From Pogonophryne albipinna (Eukaryota; Chordata; Actinopteri; Perciformes; Artedidraconidae): a stretch of 64,000 nucleotides of DNA. The position numbers and the translations under genes are program-made. Shown piece by piece: positions 1-12,629 of the stretch (positions are counted from its first letter, which is position 1; every line of letters starts with the position of its first letter). The stretch spans positions 24,144,867-24,208,866 of the forward strand of contig CM053243.1 of assembly GCA_028583405.1 (NCBI GenBank), written 5' to 3'. Under the pieces are notes generated by a model. It saw only the letters and a list, made by a program, of their open reading frames with translations. It ran no database searches and had not been told where the DNA came from.

Positions 1-1681
<1,681 letters not shown>

Positions 1682-2867
1682 CCTGGCAGCATAAACATAT
1701 AGATTGGGCATGCATTACGTATATTTGCCTGGAAAAGATTCATTTATCCCAAGCTGCTTTCTATCTAATTATATAACAATGAGTCTCTACCGACAAGCAA
1801 GAGGCAACACAGTCCAGGCAAACTCAATTAATTAAGAGCATTAGAATGTATTTGAAGTGGCTAATTTGATATTATTCATCTGCTAATAAGCAGCCTGTCA
1901 CTGTATAATAATATTTCTGTAGACTGAAATCGAGCTCTGAATCGCAGTTAATTTGCTAATTGTGCTAACTGCACAATGTGTCAGCTTGGCTTGGGTGCAT
2001 AATGCAATTGAACCTTTATGATAAACACATTATTTTAATGATGGCATGGTTGCTCAGCAGTTATCCCCATCGCTTTGCTGAAAGAAAAAATACACACACA
2101 GGCTGGGGCCTATTAGAGTACATCATGTGTGTGTTTCATCCAGTAGACTGAAGGCATCCCGGTCGGGAGGATTGGGAATCTTAGTCATCTGTTGGTTTCT
2201 GTGGGTTCTTGATTCATTGTGACATCACACCATGTCGAGGTTGTGGATCACCAGTTTCTCAATGAGTGGACATTATTAAAGTGCACCACAAGCCAGCTTT
2301 GTTAGAGATTGTAAGAGGGTCTCGGGATGAAAAAAGAACAAGTGAAATTCCCCCCCTTTTTAAATATTCAAGGTTTGGTTTGTCACAAACACAATTTGTA
2401 TCGTAATATTTGTAAGGTTTTGCTCAAAGACTAATGGGAAAACTCATACAGGGATGCAGGACGTTTGAAGACCACTAAACCGGCACAATTCATTTTTTTA
2501 TCTGCCATTGTTCTGCCTACTGTATTCTCACAGAAAAAAATATTTGGTCGTTACATGGATAATCGCTATCATCACCAATATCGGTCATATTCAATAATGT
2601 TGCAGTGCAATATATTTTGTGATCAGACCTTCAGAAGGGGCACATAGCGGTTGCAATTATTTTTGCCCCATGGGGACAATGGACATACAGTACTATCCTC
2701 TCTTACGTTGGACTCGTTATAAGGGAGTTGTTTACTTACACATCCAGCAATTATGGATGAACATAATTATTCCTCTTGGGTCGTATTTCGGGCTTCAAAG
2801 TGCAATATTTAAAAAAAAATTGCTCAATATTTGGTCTCCACCAACTCTTTTAGATGCTAGATGCATC
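1682..2867. other. AT-rich non-coding DNA; homeodomain-type TAAT motifs at 1820-2050
   Basis: No gene recognised. Positions 1820-2050 carry repeated TAAT/ATTA cores and TAATTTGC-type sequence, and look less repetitive than the rest. The remainder to 2867 has no inverted-repeat ends. It could hold a conserved regulatory element, but only cross-species alignment would show that. Confidence 0.35.
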
Positions 2868-3714
2868 AAGCTTTTTGTTTCAGACAGCTCTATGAAATGG
2901 AATGAAACCACGGCAGACTATCCAGTACTGGACTCGAACGATAATTGATAGTTGGTGCTTGAGAAGACTAAACATTTATCTGCAGATCCCTATAAAGCAT
3001 ATTCATTACTTGTTATTCTCTACTAATAGTCAATTAAAGACTGTATACAGTATAATGGCTAATTTGCACATCCCTTTCAAGGTTTCAAGATTTTCAAAGG
3101 TTTATTGACATATCATATACTGTACACAACTACGGTGTAGTTATGCAATGATGAAAACTTGGGTCGCAGGTTCCTCAACAGTGCATTACAAAACATCTAT
3201 CAATATGTGTATACCTCCACCATTATACTGTCATATTCTGCACATTTCTTATACTATCTACAAACATCTTATAATAGTATAATTAATATGTATAATATCA
3301 GTTAAAATAAGTGCTTCAACATAGTTAACATAGTTAACATTGCAGGAAAGCAATATATTAGACGATAAGTACTTTGTCAGGCTTAATATTTATCTGTAGA
3401 TACCCCCAAAGCTTTTTTCTTATTGAAAAGAAGACCTTAACCTAAAGTATTCTTTAATGTTTAAATAAAGGTTAATTAGTGTTTCTGTTTTGCACATCCT
3501 CCTGTTAATATCTTTGGACATCCGGCACTAAACTGTTTTATTGTAGAGATCACTACAGTATCTTCTTGATATTTTATATTCTATATTTCTATCATTGACC
3601 TTCTACTTTCCCCCTATTTTGTATGTACTCTTAATATTTGTTTCATCAAATATAACGTATATCAACAAAAAATTCAATAACGTGCTTTAACCACTAGGCG
3701 GTGCAGGTTCAAAA
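2868..3714 (+). repeat. Dispersed repeat X, left part of the copy interrupted by DIRS-1
   Basis: Two blocks recur in inverted orientation inside the 51-54 kb element: 2868-2952 matches 53213-53295 and 3368-3714 matches 52385-52752. The DNA between the blocks differs in the two copies. The second block stops where the DIRS-1 terminus begins. A further X block resumes at 18040-18452, so most of 3.7-18.0 kb looks like later insertion. Family not recognised; no coding potential seen. Confidence 0.6.
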
Positions 3715-3935
3715 ACTATAGGTTACTTACGTAACCCCAGTTCTCAGAGTAACATGAACTGAGATGTCTCACTATGGGATGCGCCTCAACGCGTATGGAA
3801 ACAGAAGCATCAATCTCATTACGCCAATCCTGATTGGCTGGTGATCTTGACGTCAGCGTCAGGGAATCCACCCACCCTTTAAGTAGCTTGTGCTACGTCG
3901 CAGCGTCATTCAAAATAAGCACCTCTTCTCGCTTC
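3715..3935 (+). repeat. DIRS-1 left inverted terminal repeat
   Basis: Pairs with about 10613-10830 in inverted orientation with only scattered mismatches. It begins CTATAGGTTACTTACG and includes the palindrome-like GTTACTTACGTAAC and a TGACGTCAGCGTCAGG segment. Confidence 0.9.
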
Positions 3936-3960
3936 ACCTTAGCAAGAAGGGCCGTCTGGT

Positions 3961-4033
3961 GAGACATCTCACTTCATGTTACTCTGAGAACTGGGGTTAC
4001 GTAAGTAACCTATAGTTCTCATTCATAACACTC
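3961..4033 (+). repeat. DIRS-1 internal complementary region
   Basis: Positions 3961-4015 equal the reverse complement of the left terminus. Positions 4016-4033 equal the reverse complement of 10857-10875 at the right edge with one or two mismatches. In DIRS elements this joint copy of both ends templates completion of the termini during replication. Confidence 0.85.
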
Positions 4034-4472
4034 CGTTCGATGTCTCACTATTGGATATTGAAACTCCCGTATTGCTAGACATGCTTATCTCGAAAATCAC
4101 GAAAACAACCAGAATTTGACAGGTAGAACCCTGTCTCAACACGGGGCCCAGCACTGCGCGGGCCACACTCGGAGCAGAGACATCTAGCCTGTAAAAGCGG
4201 ACAAAAGTGAGCGGTGAGGACCAGCTCGCTGCTGCACAAATGTCTTGGATGGAAACACCCTTGAACAAAGCCCAGGATGTAGCCAGTCCACAAGTAGAAT
4301 GAGCACGCAGGCCCGTTGGTGTCCGCAAACCCTGACTCGTATAAACCAGAACAATCGCTTCCACAATCCAGTGGGAGAGCAGTTGTCTGGTAACGGGCTT
4401 GCCCTTCTGAGGGTTAGCCCAGGATATAAAGAGTTGGTCATTGCAACAAAACTCTTTAGACCTGTCCATATA

Positions 4473-6070
4473 CAGTGGGGCAAAAAAGTATTTAGTCAGC
4501 CACCAATTGTGCAAGTTCTCCCACTTAAAAAGATGAGAGGCCTGTAATTTTCATCCTAGGTACACTTCAACTATGAGAGACAGAATGGGGGCAAAGAATC
4601 CAGGAAATCACATTCTAGGATTTTTAATGAATTCATTGGTAAATTCCTCAGTAAAATAAGTATTTGGTCACCTCCAAACAAACAAGATTTCTGGCTCTCA
4701 CAGACCTGTAACTTCTTCTTTAAGAGCCTCCTCTGTCCTCCACTTGTTAACTGTATTAATGGCACCTGTTTGAACTCGTTATCAGTATAAAAGACACCTG
4801 TCCACAACCTCAAACAGTCACACTCCAAACTCCACTATGGCCAAGACCAAAGAGCTGTCAAAGGACACCAGAAACACAATTGTAGACCTGCACCAGGCTG
4901 GGAAGACTGAATCTGCAATAGGTAAGCAGCTTGGTATGAAGAAATCAACTGTGGGAGCAATTATTAGAAAATGGAAGACATACAAGACCACTGATAATCT
5001 CCCTCGATCTGGGGCTCCACGCAAGATCTCACCCCGTGGGGTCAAAATGATCACAAGAACGGTGAGCAAAAATCCCAGAACCACACGGGGGGACCTAGTC
5101 CCTGCAGAGAGCAGGGACCAAAGTAACAAAGGCTACCATCAGTAACACACTACGCCGCCAGGGACTCAAATCCTGCAGTGCCAGACGTGTCCCCCTGCTT
5201 AAGCCAGTACATGTCCAGGCCCGTCTGAAGTTTGCTAGAGAGCATTTAGATGATCCAGAAGAGGATTGGGAGAATGTCATATGGTCAGATGAAACCAAAA
5301 TAGAACTTTTTGGTAAAAACTCAACTAGACGTGTTTGGAGGAGAAAGAATGCTGAGTTGCATCCAAAGAACACCATACCTACTGTGAAACATGGGGGTGG
5401 AAACATCATGCTTTGGGGCTGTTTTTCTGCAAAGGGACCAGGACGACTGATCCGTGTAAAGGAAAGAATGAATGGGGCCATGTATCGTGAGATTTTGAGT
5501 GACAACCTCCTTCCATCAGCAAGGGCATTGAAGATGAAACGTGGCTGGGTCTTTCAGCATGACAATGATCCCAAACACACCGCCCGGGCAACGAAGGAGT
5601 GGCTTCGTAAGAAGCATTTCAAGGTCCTGGAGTGGCCTAGCCAGTCTCCAGATCTCAACCCCATAGAAAATCTTTGGAGGGAGTTGAAAGTCTGTGTTGC
5701 CCAGCGACAGCCCCAAAACATCACTGCTCTAGAGGAGATCTGCATGGAGGAATGGGCCAAAATACCAGCAACAGTGTGTGAAAACCTTGTGAAGACTTAC
5801 AGAAAACGTTTGACCTCTGTCATTGCCAACAAAGGGTATATAACAAAGTATTGAGATGAACTTTTGTTATTGACCAAATACTTATTTTCCACCATAATTT
5901 GCAAATACATTCTTTAAAAATCAGACAATGTGATTTTCTGGATTTTTTTTCTTCTCATTTTGTCTCTCATAGTTGAGGTATACCTAGGATGAAAATTACA
6001 GGCCTCTCATCTTTTTAAGTGGGAGAACTTGCACAATTGGTGGCTGACTAAATACTTTTTTGCCCCACTG
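4473..6070 (+). mobile_element. Tc1-type DNA transposon inserted in DIRS-1
   Basis: Terminal inverted repeats of about 200 bp start CAGTGGGGCAAAAAAG and are flanked by TA on both sides (4471-4472 and 6071-6072). Each repeat has an outer GTATTTAGTCA and an inner AAGTATTTGGTCA motif, an IR/DR-like arrangement of transposase binding sites as in Sleeping Beauty-type elements. Total length 1598 bp is normal for the family. It carries one broken transposase gene on the plus strand, opposite to the host DIRS genes. Confidence 0.96.
4837..5854 (+). pseudogene. Tc1 transposase with one frameshift
   Basis: The N-terminal frame (4837-5145, 102 residues) has the paired-like helix-turn-helix region ([18 protein letters not shown]) and a SGAPRK motif like the GRPR AT-hook. 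The frame is lost near 5100. Downstream the correct frame continues with IWSDETK at about 5282 (first catalytic Asp), the [12 protein letters not shown] region, QHDNDPKHT (second Asp) and DLNPIENLW (Glu). Spacing between the second Asp and Glu is 34 residues (DD34E), as in Tc1. The span of 1018 bp is one base off a whole number of codons, so a single indel explains the break; total length would be about 338 residues, normal for Tc1. The start at 4837 follows the left repeat directly. Confidence 0.93.
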
Positions 6071-7086
6071 TAGGTGCGTAAAGCACGAACTGGACACAGC
6101 AAATTCGGTCGCTGTTCCTCAGAGGAACACAGCGGCGGAGGAAATGCCACAATATCAATGGGGGTACATGAGCCAACCACCTTAGGTATAAAGGCAGGGT
6201 TGGGCTTCAGCAACACTCTCGTTTGCCCCGGGGCAAACTGAGTGCATGAAGGATGTACAGAGAGCGCATGAATGTCACTGACTCGCTTGGCAGATGCCAG
6301 AGCCAGTAACAGCACTGTCTTCGGTGACAGGTGTTTCATGTCAACTTCTTCCAGGGGTTCAAATGGAGGTCGAGTGAGCCCATCTAAAACCACTGCCAAG
6401 TCCCATAAGGGCACCAGTGACCTGGAAACAGGGAGGAGCCTGCGAGCCCCCTTCATAAAACGGCAGACCAAAGGATGTTGGCTAGCCGTCTTTCCCTCAA
6501 AGCCCACATGGCATGCAGCAATAGCAGCCAGGTACACTTTGATCGTAGAGAAAGCTCTGTGTTTATCAATTAAGTCCTGTAGAAATGATAAAATCACCCC
6601 GACAGGACATTGAAAAGAGATGTGTCCTTTTTGAAGGCACCACTCCTCAAACACCCTCCACTTACAGTCATAGAGAGACCTGGTGGAGGAAGCTCTTGCA
6701 CTCTGAATAGTGTTTATCACCTTCTGAGGGAGCCCCACTGTATTCAGATTGTACCACTCACGGGCCAGGCCCATAGTGCCAAGCGCTCTGGGTGTGGGTG
6801 AAAGATCGTCCTCCCCGCCTGAGACAGTATGTCCCTGCGTAGTGGGAGCTGCCACGGCTGCCCGCACAGCAGCTGATATATCTCCGCCAGCCAGTACATT
6901 GCAGGCCAGTGCGGAGCTATCAGGATCAGTGTGTGGCGTTGTTCTCTCACTCTGGCCAGAGTTGGGGGTATCAGAGCCAGGTGTGGGAACACGTACAGAA
7001 GGACCGGAGGCCAAACGTGCGTGCGCGTCCACGCCTAACGGTGCGTTTAAATCGTGCATTGAAAAGAACAGCTGACACTGAGCATT

Positions 7087-8420
7087 TTATTTTGATGCGA
7101 ACAGATCTACCGCGGCTCGGCCGTAACGCACCCACAGCTGACTCACAATCATTGGATGTAGAGTCCAGTCTGCATATAGTGGTGCACCTCTGGACAGCAG
7201 ATCTGCCCCGAGGTTCATCACTCCAGGTACGTGCGTCGCTCTCAGAGAGAGGAGACGTCCGCAGCTCCATAAGATCAGTTTGCGTGCCAGCGTGTGTAAC
7301 TGGAGAGAACGCAAACCCCCTTGGAGGTTTATATACGATATTGTGGTCGTGTTGTCTGTCCTCACGAGGACATGATGTCCTCTGAGAAAAGGCAGAAAGC
7401 GTTTCAGGGTGAGGAACACCGTTAAAAGCTCCAGATAATGTATACGCGCGGGGTCCAATCTGAGGGCAGCTAACCAGCGCTGAAACTCCATCATGTGTAA
7501 GCGTCCCAGTCGTACCACCAGAATGGCTGACGTCATGAGCCCCAGCAACCGCAGACATGATCTGAAGAGAACATATTTGCGTGGCTGGAAATGAGCGAGG
7601 CAAGCCCTGAAGGCTTTCACTCTCTCTGCTGACAAGCGGGCTGTAAAGGGCACCGAATTCAGGCGTAGACCCAGGAAGAGTACAGTCTGGGCTGGAGACA
7701 ACATGCTCTTTTCTGTGTTTATTACGAAACCCAGGTCGAGCAGGTGTTTTACGAGGACATTCGTCTGCGTAATAGCCTCTTGCTCCGACTGTGCGAGAAG
7801 GAGCCAATCGTCCAGATAAGTTGCCAGGCGAATACCCTGTTGTCTTAACGGGGCTATCGCGGCTTCCGTACACCGTACAAACACTCGCGGGCTGAGAGAC
7901 AGACCGAAGGGAAGTACTCTGTACTCGTAACAGACACCCTGAAAGGCGAACCTCAGATATTTCCTGTGTGGGTAATATACTGGGATGTGGAAATACGCAT
8001 CTTTCAGGTCGACTGATGTGAACCAGTCGCCTTGGCGCACGAGACAGAGATGTGTGAGTGAGCATTCTGAATTTGTATCTTTTGAGATATTTGTTCAGAG
8101 CTCTCAAATTTAGTATTGGCCGAATTCCGTTCCCTCCCCATTTGGGAACGAGGAAATACTTGGAATAAAAGCTGCTCTGACTCTGTTCGGCGGGTATTAT
8201 CGAAATAGCCTTCTTTTCCAGTAGCGAGAAAATATCTTGCTCCAGAATATGGGCCGATTCTCCCCGGGCCTGTGAATACAGAATGCCCGAGAAGTGAGGG
8301 GGGTGACAGCGAATTGGAGCCTGTAGCCCCGTGTTACTGTCTTGAAAACCCAAGCAGAATCTGTGAGCATCCTCCACTTTTCGCTTCTCAAAGCGAGCTA
8401 AGATGTCAAATCTCTGTCGT
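7087..8420 (-). pseudogene. DIRS-1 reverse transcriptase / RNase H, frameshifted
   Basis: Copies element RNA into DNA. The fingers region (SKYFLVPKWGGNGIRPILN, about 8165 down to 8105) is in one frame and the palm and RNase H are in another. The shift is near 8041-8055. In the main frame (8040 down to 7087, 317 residues) TSVDLKDAYFHIP carries the first catalytic Asp, LPFGLSLSP follows, and YLDDWLL is the catalytic box at residues 75-81. RNase H follows with YLELL (Glu204) and VRTDNTTTISYINLQGG (Asp229 and Asn/Gln block). The recombinase frame starts just after it, as usual in DIRS. Besides the frameshift no catalytic residue appears lost. Confidence 0.9.
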
Positions 8421-10395
8421 CTGCCCTCAGTGTCTTTATTTGTTGTGTTATGGGGCCCTCTAGTGTCTGAACACGGTGGTACCCCAGGTTGACAACCCCG
8501 GCCGACACTGCGCATGCGCGTGGCGGTGGTGCCTTCACAATCCCGTCTATTGTCCGCCTTTTGAGAGAGGCCGTAGCCGCTCTCAAAAGAGGGGTAGATG
8601 ACAGACTGTTTATTGTTTTTATTGTTTTTCTTTTCATTTTTATTGACTGCACCCTTGGCTTCATGCCTGGAAACGACAGTGGAAAATGATTTATTAGGAA
8701 ACAACAATGATGACATGTGTTTGTGTGACTTAAACAGGCAGCGGAACTTGCTGTCTTCGATGTTAAGTCTATTTCCCTGATGGCGCGAACTTGAAGATGA
8801 CGTTCTGGCATCACTCGAGGCGGCGGGAAGATCGGGGCATGGTGGCACCCCGAAAACACATGAGCATCTAACACTGGAAAGTGCTCCGGAGCTGGGGAAC
8901 AGGGAACTTCCAGCTCTTTCGTTGAGGAGAGGAGAGGAGCCTGTCAGGCCGCCCGCTTCTTCTTCCTCGCCTGGTGGCTAAAAACCTGGGTCGGCTGCGC
9001 CTGAGCGGCAGCTGCCGGAACCGGAGATTTTCTTGGCCAGCTCATCCTCGCCTCGTGCCGGGCTGGGGAACCCGGGACGGGCTGTGGTCTCTGCTGCTTC
9101 GGTATCTTGAACGGGCAGGATGTGAGGCAGCTTGAGTGAAGGCCTGCCGCGGGACCATTGAAGGTGGCGGCTGGACCCTTCGGGGGAGACAGAGCTGGAG
9201 AGCCTCGTCTCCCTTCTTCTTTGATTCGCATCTCAGCTGCATCGAAGCTAGAGTGGAGCCAAATATGCCCTCGGGAACAATAGGCATGTCCAGAACATCC
9301 TCTTGTTCCCGTCTGGAAGGTTCGTCAGGTTGAGCCACCTGGCTCTCTCCTGTACCACCATATTCCCAGTGCTTTGCCCGTGGCTTGGACTGCACAGCGC
9401 TGCACACGGAGGCAAATGTCCGTGATCGCTGCGATCTCGTCCCACACGGCAGGCTCAGGTTTGCTCGACAAGTCTTCGCAGAGCTCCGCCTAGTAGGCGG
9501 TCAGCAACGAGGAGACGTTGAGTGCCCTGGCGGACCAAGCTGCGGCTTTATAGGCCCGTTCGGTCATCGCTGACTGGAACCGGTCTGCCTTTGCCGGTAG
9601 CATGGGGTTCCTGCTCGGTGTCGAAGCCAGCCTCGGTTGGAGGTGGGCTGCCACCAGCGGTTCCATGGGCGGCATGCGGAGCAGGCCGAGCCTCTCCATA
9701 CCGTCACAGTCCAGGGAGGAGGCACCCTGGATTGGGGCCTTGTTGCTAAAAGGGCGATCTCTCCACGAGACCGACACCTCGTCCAGCATCTCCGGAAAGA
9801 CTGGAAGGAGCTGCCTCTTCGTCCTCGCTGCTTGGGGCAAGTTCTTCCCCTCGTAGCGAGATCTGGAGGTCTCCTTGGCCACTTCAGGCCATGGGATGTC
9901 CAGCCTGGACGCAGCGCGTTGACACACGGCCTGCAAGTCCATACTTAGGACGGGCTAAGCTGGTGTGCTTTCGCCGCAGCCTGACACGGCGTGGGGCTCC
10001 GGTTCAGCGGCTGCCGCTGTTGTTGAGCCCCAGCCTGACACAGCGCGGGGCTCAATCTCTGCGGCGGACGCACACCATGTCTTGATTTGCCGGCCGGCGA
10101 ATCAGCGGACATGAGGGGGTCCTGTCCCGACAAGCTAGCTTGGCCTGCTAACCGCGGCGGAGGCCTTAATGGTGAAGCGGGCAACATATGCCCGCACGAG
10201 CCGGGGGTTACGATAGCCTCCCGGGCGTGTTCCAGCCCGAGGCAGGACGAGCAGACCTGGTGGTGAGTCTGTGCCTGAGATCTTAAACCCGCAGCCGCAT
10301 AGCCGAGCCTCAGAGTCCCGGACTCCTCTGGTGTGAGGGAGAGAAGGGTCCATCCTCGTTTGCCGGGGTGTCGGCGCGGAGGGATAAACTAGCAA
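8421..10395 (-). pseudogene. DIRS-1 gag-like gene, degraded
   Basis: Reading from the right end, a HHQVCSSCLGLEHA motif (about 10262 down to 10220) matches the His/Cys motif in DIRS gag N-termini; the equivalent in DIRS-2 reads HHLCLECLG. A frameshift lies just before it. A second block at 9942-9490 (150 residues) contains LLPVFPEMLDEVSVSWRDRP and LRMPPMEPLVAAHL, a segment I associate with the conserved DIRS gag core. A third block lies at 9407-9042. Several frame changes separate them. The gag-RT boundary is unclear; 8421-8870 reads poorly in every frame. Function by family: capsid-like nucleic acid packaging. Confidence 0.7.
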
Positions 10396-10612
10396 CAGGT
10401 ATGTTACTGTTTGAAGAAAAAAATCAAACCTTACCGTTATGTCGAAAGAAAAAACGGCGGGGCAGATTACAATATTAACTGGTGTGTTAATATTTTTTCA
10501 ATTCTTCTGCAAAGAAAAGTAACCGGCAAGCGCCCGTCGACCGAATGTTAGCTTGGGTTCAGTCTGTGGGCCGTTAAACTAGCCCGGCTACTGATTTTTG
10601 AGATGTGCTCTA

Positions 10613-10830
10613 AAGCGAGAAGAGGTGTTTGAATGACACTGCGACGTAGCGCAAGCTACTTAAAGGGTAGGTGGATTCCCTGACGCTGACGTCAAAATCA
10701 CCAGCCAATCAGCATTGGCGTAATGAGATTGATGCTTCTGTTTGCATACGCGTTGAGGCGCATCCCATAGTGAGACATCTCACTTCATGTTACTCTGAGA
10801 ACTGGGGTTACGTAAGTAACCTATAGTTTT
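10613..10830 (-). repeat. DIRS-1 right inverted terminal repeat
   Basis: Reverse complement of 3715-3935 with few mismatches. It lies upstream of the minus-strand genes, so it should contain their promoter. I see no clear TATA box in it. The adjacent 10831-10876 carries about 30 bp that is the inverse of the left flanking DNA, then a short segment repeated in the internal complementary region. Confidence 0.85.
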
Positions 10831-11956
10831 TGAACCCGCACCGCCTAGTGGTTAAAGAGTATTATGAATGAGAACTGTCAAGTTGTACTTTTTTTTTCAC
10901 GACACTGGCACGACAGGGGATCTTAATATTTAAGAACCTATTAATGTGTTATACCAGATTAACGGGAATAATCTCAGCTAACTGACGATAAAAAACATTT
11001 TTACCAAAACAAAACACAAGTCTCATAAGAAGCATCTAAATGAGCCCTGAGCGAAAAATGCTAACGCACTTTGGCACAGAACTCAAGATAAAAGATAGCC
11101 TTATTACTTATCATAGCTGCACATACAAGATATCCGATTAAAGCTGAGGTTCCACAGATTATTTAGGTATATAGTATCATCACTGAGTGATCCGAACTCT
11201 TGACAGGGGAAGCAAACACAGACATCACAACACGTACCTTTACGGAGCTTTTACGGGAGATCGTCTCACCGTAGCTGTCAATCTGATCAAAAGACTTGTT
11301 CAATGGCATTAAAACGAGAAAAAACGCGCCTGAATCGGTTAATCCATAGGTTGATAATATTTCTGGTTAATCATTTTTTAAATTTATAATCCACAATTCC
11401 ATTTTTATGTAAAAATCGGAGAGTAAAAGTTAGCTACCAGAGTTATCGCAGCTTCCGGTCTTGGCTATGCAGCAGTCTCACACACACAGGCCGTTTCTCA
11501 ATCGCGAGTATGCTGGCTTGGTAGTCGCGTACTTCCAAGTCACTTCCTTCAGAAACGAAGCAAGTATACTTCCAAGCCACGGCTACGGAAAACGAAGAAG
11601 AATGGAACAGGCTAACAAGTGTGCCGCTCTCTCTAACGGTTTCAATATAAACTGTACCAAAAATAAATACCTCACGTCTATCTAATTATGAACTTGCTTT
11701 ACTTTCACGGAACATATTTTTCGTGATAACAAACAAATGTAACAAAGTAACATATTTACCAACACATGTTCTACGCCACTACATAACAGGGGGTTACGTA
11801 TTGTAACCCTAGTTATATAAGCACAGGCGGAGCCCTCTACTGGGCTCTATGGATACTACTCTCTATCATGCTGTGCGTGCTTTCACCTACTGAGTTTACG
11901 TAAACGTAGCCGGCCAATCGGGGCGAGCCTACCTGAATGCGCACGCAGGCCCACAG

Positions 11957-11965
11957 TATATAAAG
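11957..11965 (+). promoter_or_regulatory. TATA box in DIRS-2 left terminal repeat
   Basis: TATATAAAG within the inverted terminal repeat. By symmetry the right repeat has the same box on the minus strand. Confidence 0.5.
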
Positions 11966-12036
11966 GCGGCTACACCCGCCGCCCACTATCCTATACACTC
12001 TTCAGCGAGCGGACTAGGAAAGACAGGGCCCCCAGG

Positions 12037-12130
12037 TAGAGGGCTCCGCCTGTGCTTATATAACTAGGGTTACAATACGTAACCCCCTGTTATATTTCAG
12101 ACAGGCTCCGCCCTCTACTGGACTCTATGG
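12037..12130 (+). repeat. DIRS-2 internal complementary region
   Basis: The first half is the reverse complement of 11783-11850 (ACTAGGGTTACAATACG, then CCCCTGTTAT). The second half is the reverse complement of about 16970-17013 (TCCGCCCTCTACTGGACT). The joint lies near 12093-12097. This is the diagnostic DIRS layout. Confidence 0.88.
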
Positions 12131-12629
12131 GTACAGTGGGCGGAGCCCCGATGTATACACGCCCTGTCATCCAACAACATCGACCCACCACACCATCCCT
12201 GACCGGCTTTTGGCTAACATCCATTGCATCCCCACTTCCTCCCATCCGGTTGTAACCGTAGAGAAGTTGGGGCCGCAATTTGGATAAGGCACACTCACAC
12301 ACGCTTACCTCGTGTAGAGTGTGCATGGAAAAGATCTGTGCGGAGACTCCGTCTGGAGCCTACCGCGCACCATGTTCCCCAGGTCCCTCAGGAGCATGGG
12401 AAAACATAAGTGCACCACGTCCCCCACACTCACACACGCTCCGTGTAGAGTGGGCATGGACAATAGTGAGGAAGGCTCTCCCAGCCTGCCTCCAGCCCTG
12501 TATGGGGCTGATTGCGCACCATGTCTCCCGAGTCCCTCAGGAGCATGGGAAAACACAAGTGCTTTATGTCCAGTGGGGGGGGGGTCAGACACCTGCTGAC
12601 CCACAGCCACCCCCCCTCTCACCAGTCAT
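12131..12629. other. DIRS-2 3' non-coding segment with short internal repeats
   Basis: Between the internal complementary region and the recombinase. A segment containing CACACTCACACACGCT and GTCCCTCAGGAGCATGGGAAAACA-type sequence occurs about three times (near 12290, 12390 and 12530). Overlapping open frames here are low-quality and I assign no gene. Confidence 0.5.

Larger units (their letters stand above)
4023..7059 (-). pseudogene. DIRS-1 tyrosine recombinase, split by a Tc1 insertion
   Basis: Product would be the tyrosine recombinase that integrates circular DIRS DNA. The N-terminal part (7059 down to 6073) has the core-binding region (STRSLYDCKWRVFEEW, about residues 125-140) and the first catalytic block SAKRVSD with Arg259. 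The C-terminal part (4472 down to 4023) has RAHSTCG, the tryptophan block SWSSP and the nucleophile region RFYRLDV with the catalytic Tyr. The two parts are separated by a 1.6-kb Tc1 at a TA. Removing the Tc1 and one TA makes the frame continuous. The HxxR box reads H-S-T-C: the expected Arg (codon 4290-4292, TGT on the minus strand) looks like a CpG transition from CGT. The DIRS-2 copy keeps HSTR. The gene is therefore inactivated twice. Confidence 0.9.
3715..10876 (-). mobile_element. DIRS-type tyrosine-recombinase retrotransposon (DIRS-1)
   Basis: Genes read on the minus strand in the order gag-like, RT/RNase H, tyrosine recombinase, which is the DIRS order. Inverted terminal repeats of about 220 bp (3715-3935 and about 10613-10830) are nearly identical when one is reversed. 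An internal complementary region at 3961-4033 carries reverse complements of the element ends, a hallmark of DIRS elements that replicate through circular intermediates. There is no obvious target duplication, as expected for recombinase-mediated insertion. A Tc1 element sits inside the recombinase gene, and gag and RT carry frameshifts, so the copy is dead. The right end is unusual (see findings). Confidence 0.93.

Noticed and set aside
6749..7385. Plus-strand open frames of 108-158 residues over DIRS-1
   Set aside because: Antisense shadows of the recombinase and RNase H genes.
6971..8848. 625-residue minus-strand open frame
   Set aside because: Only its middle part is the RT fingers region; after about 8050 it is out of the RT frame and reads as nonsense over the true RT and RNase H.
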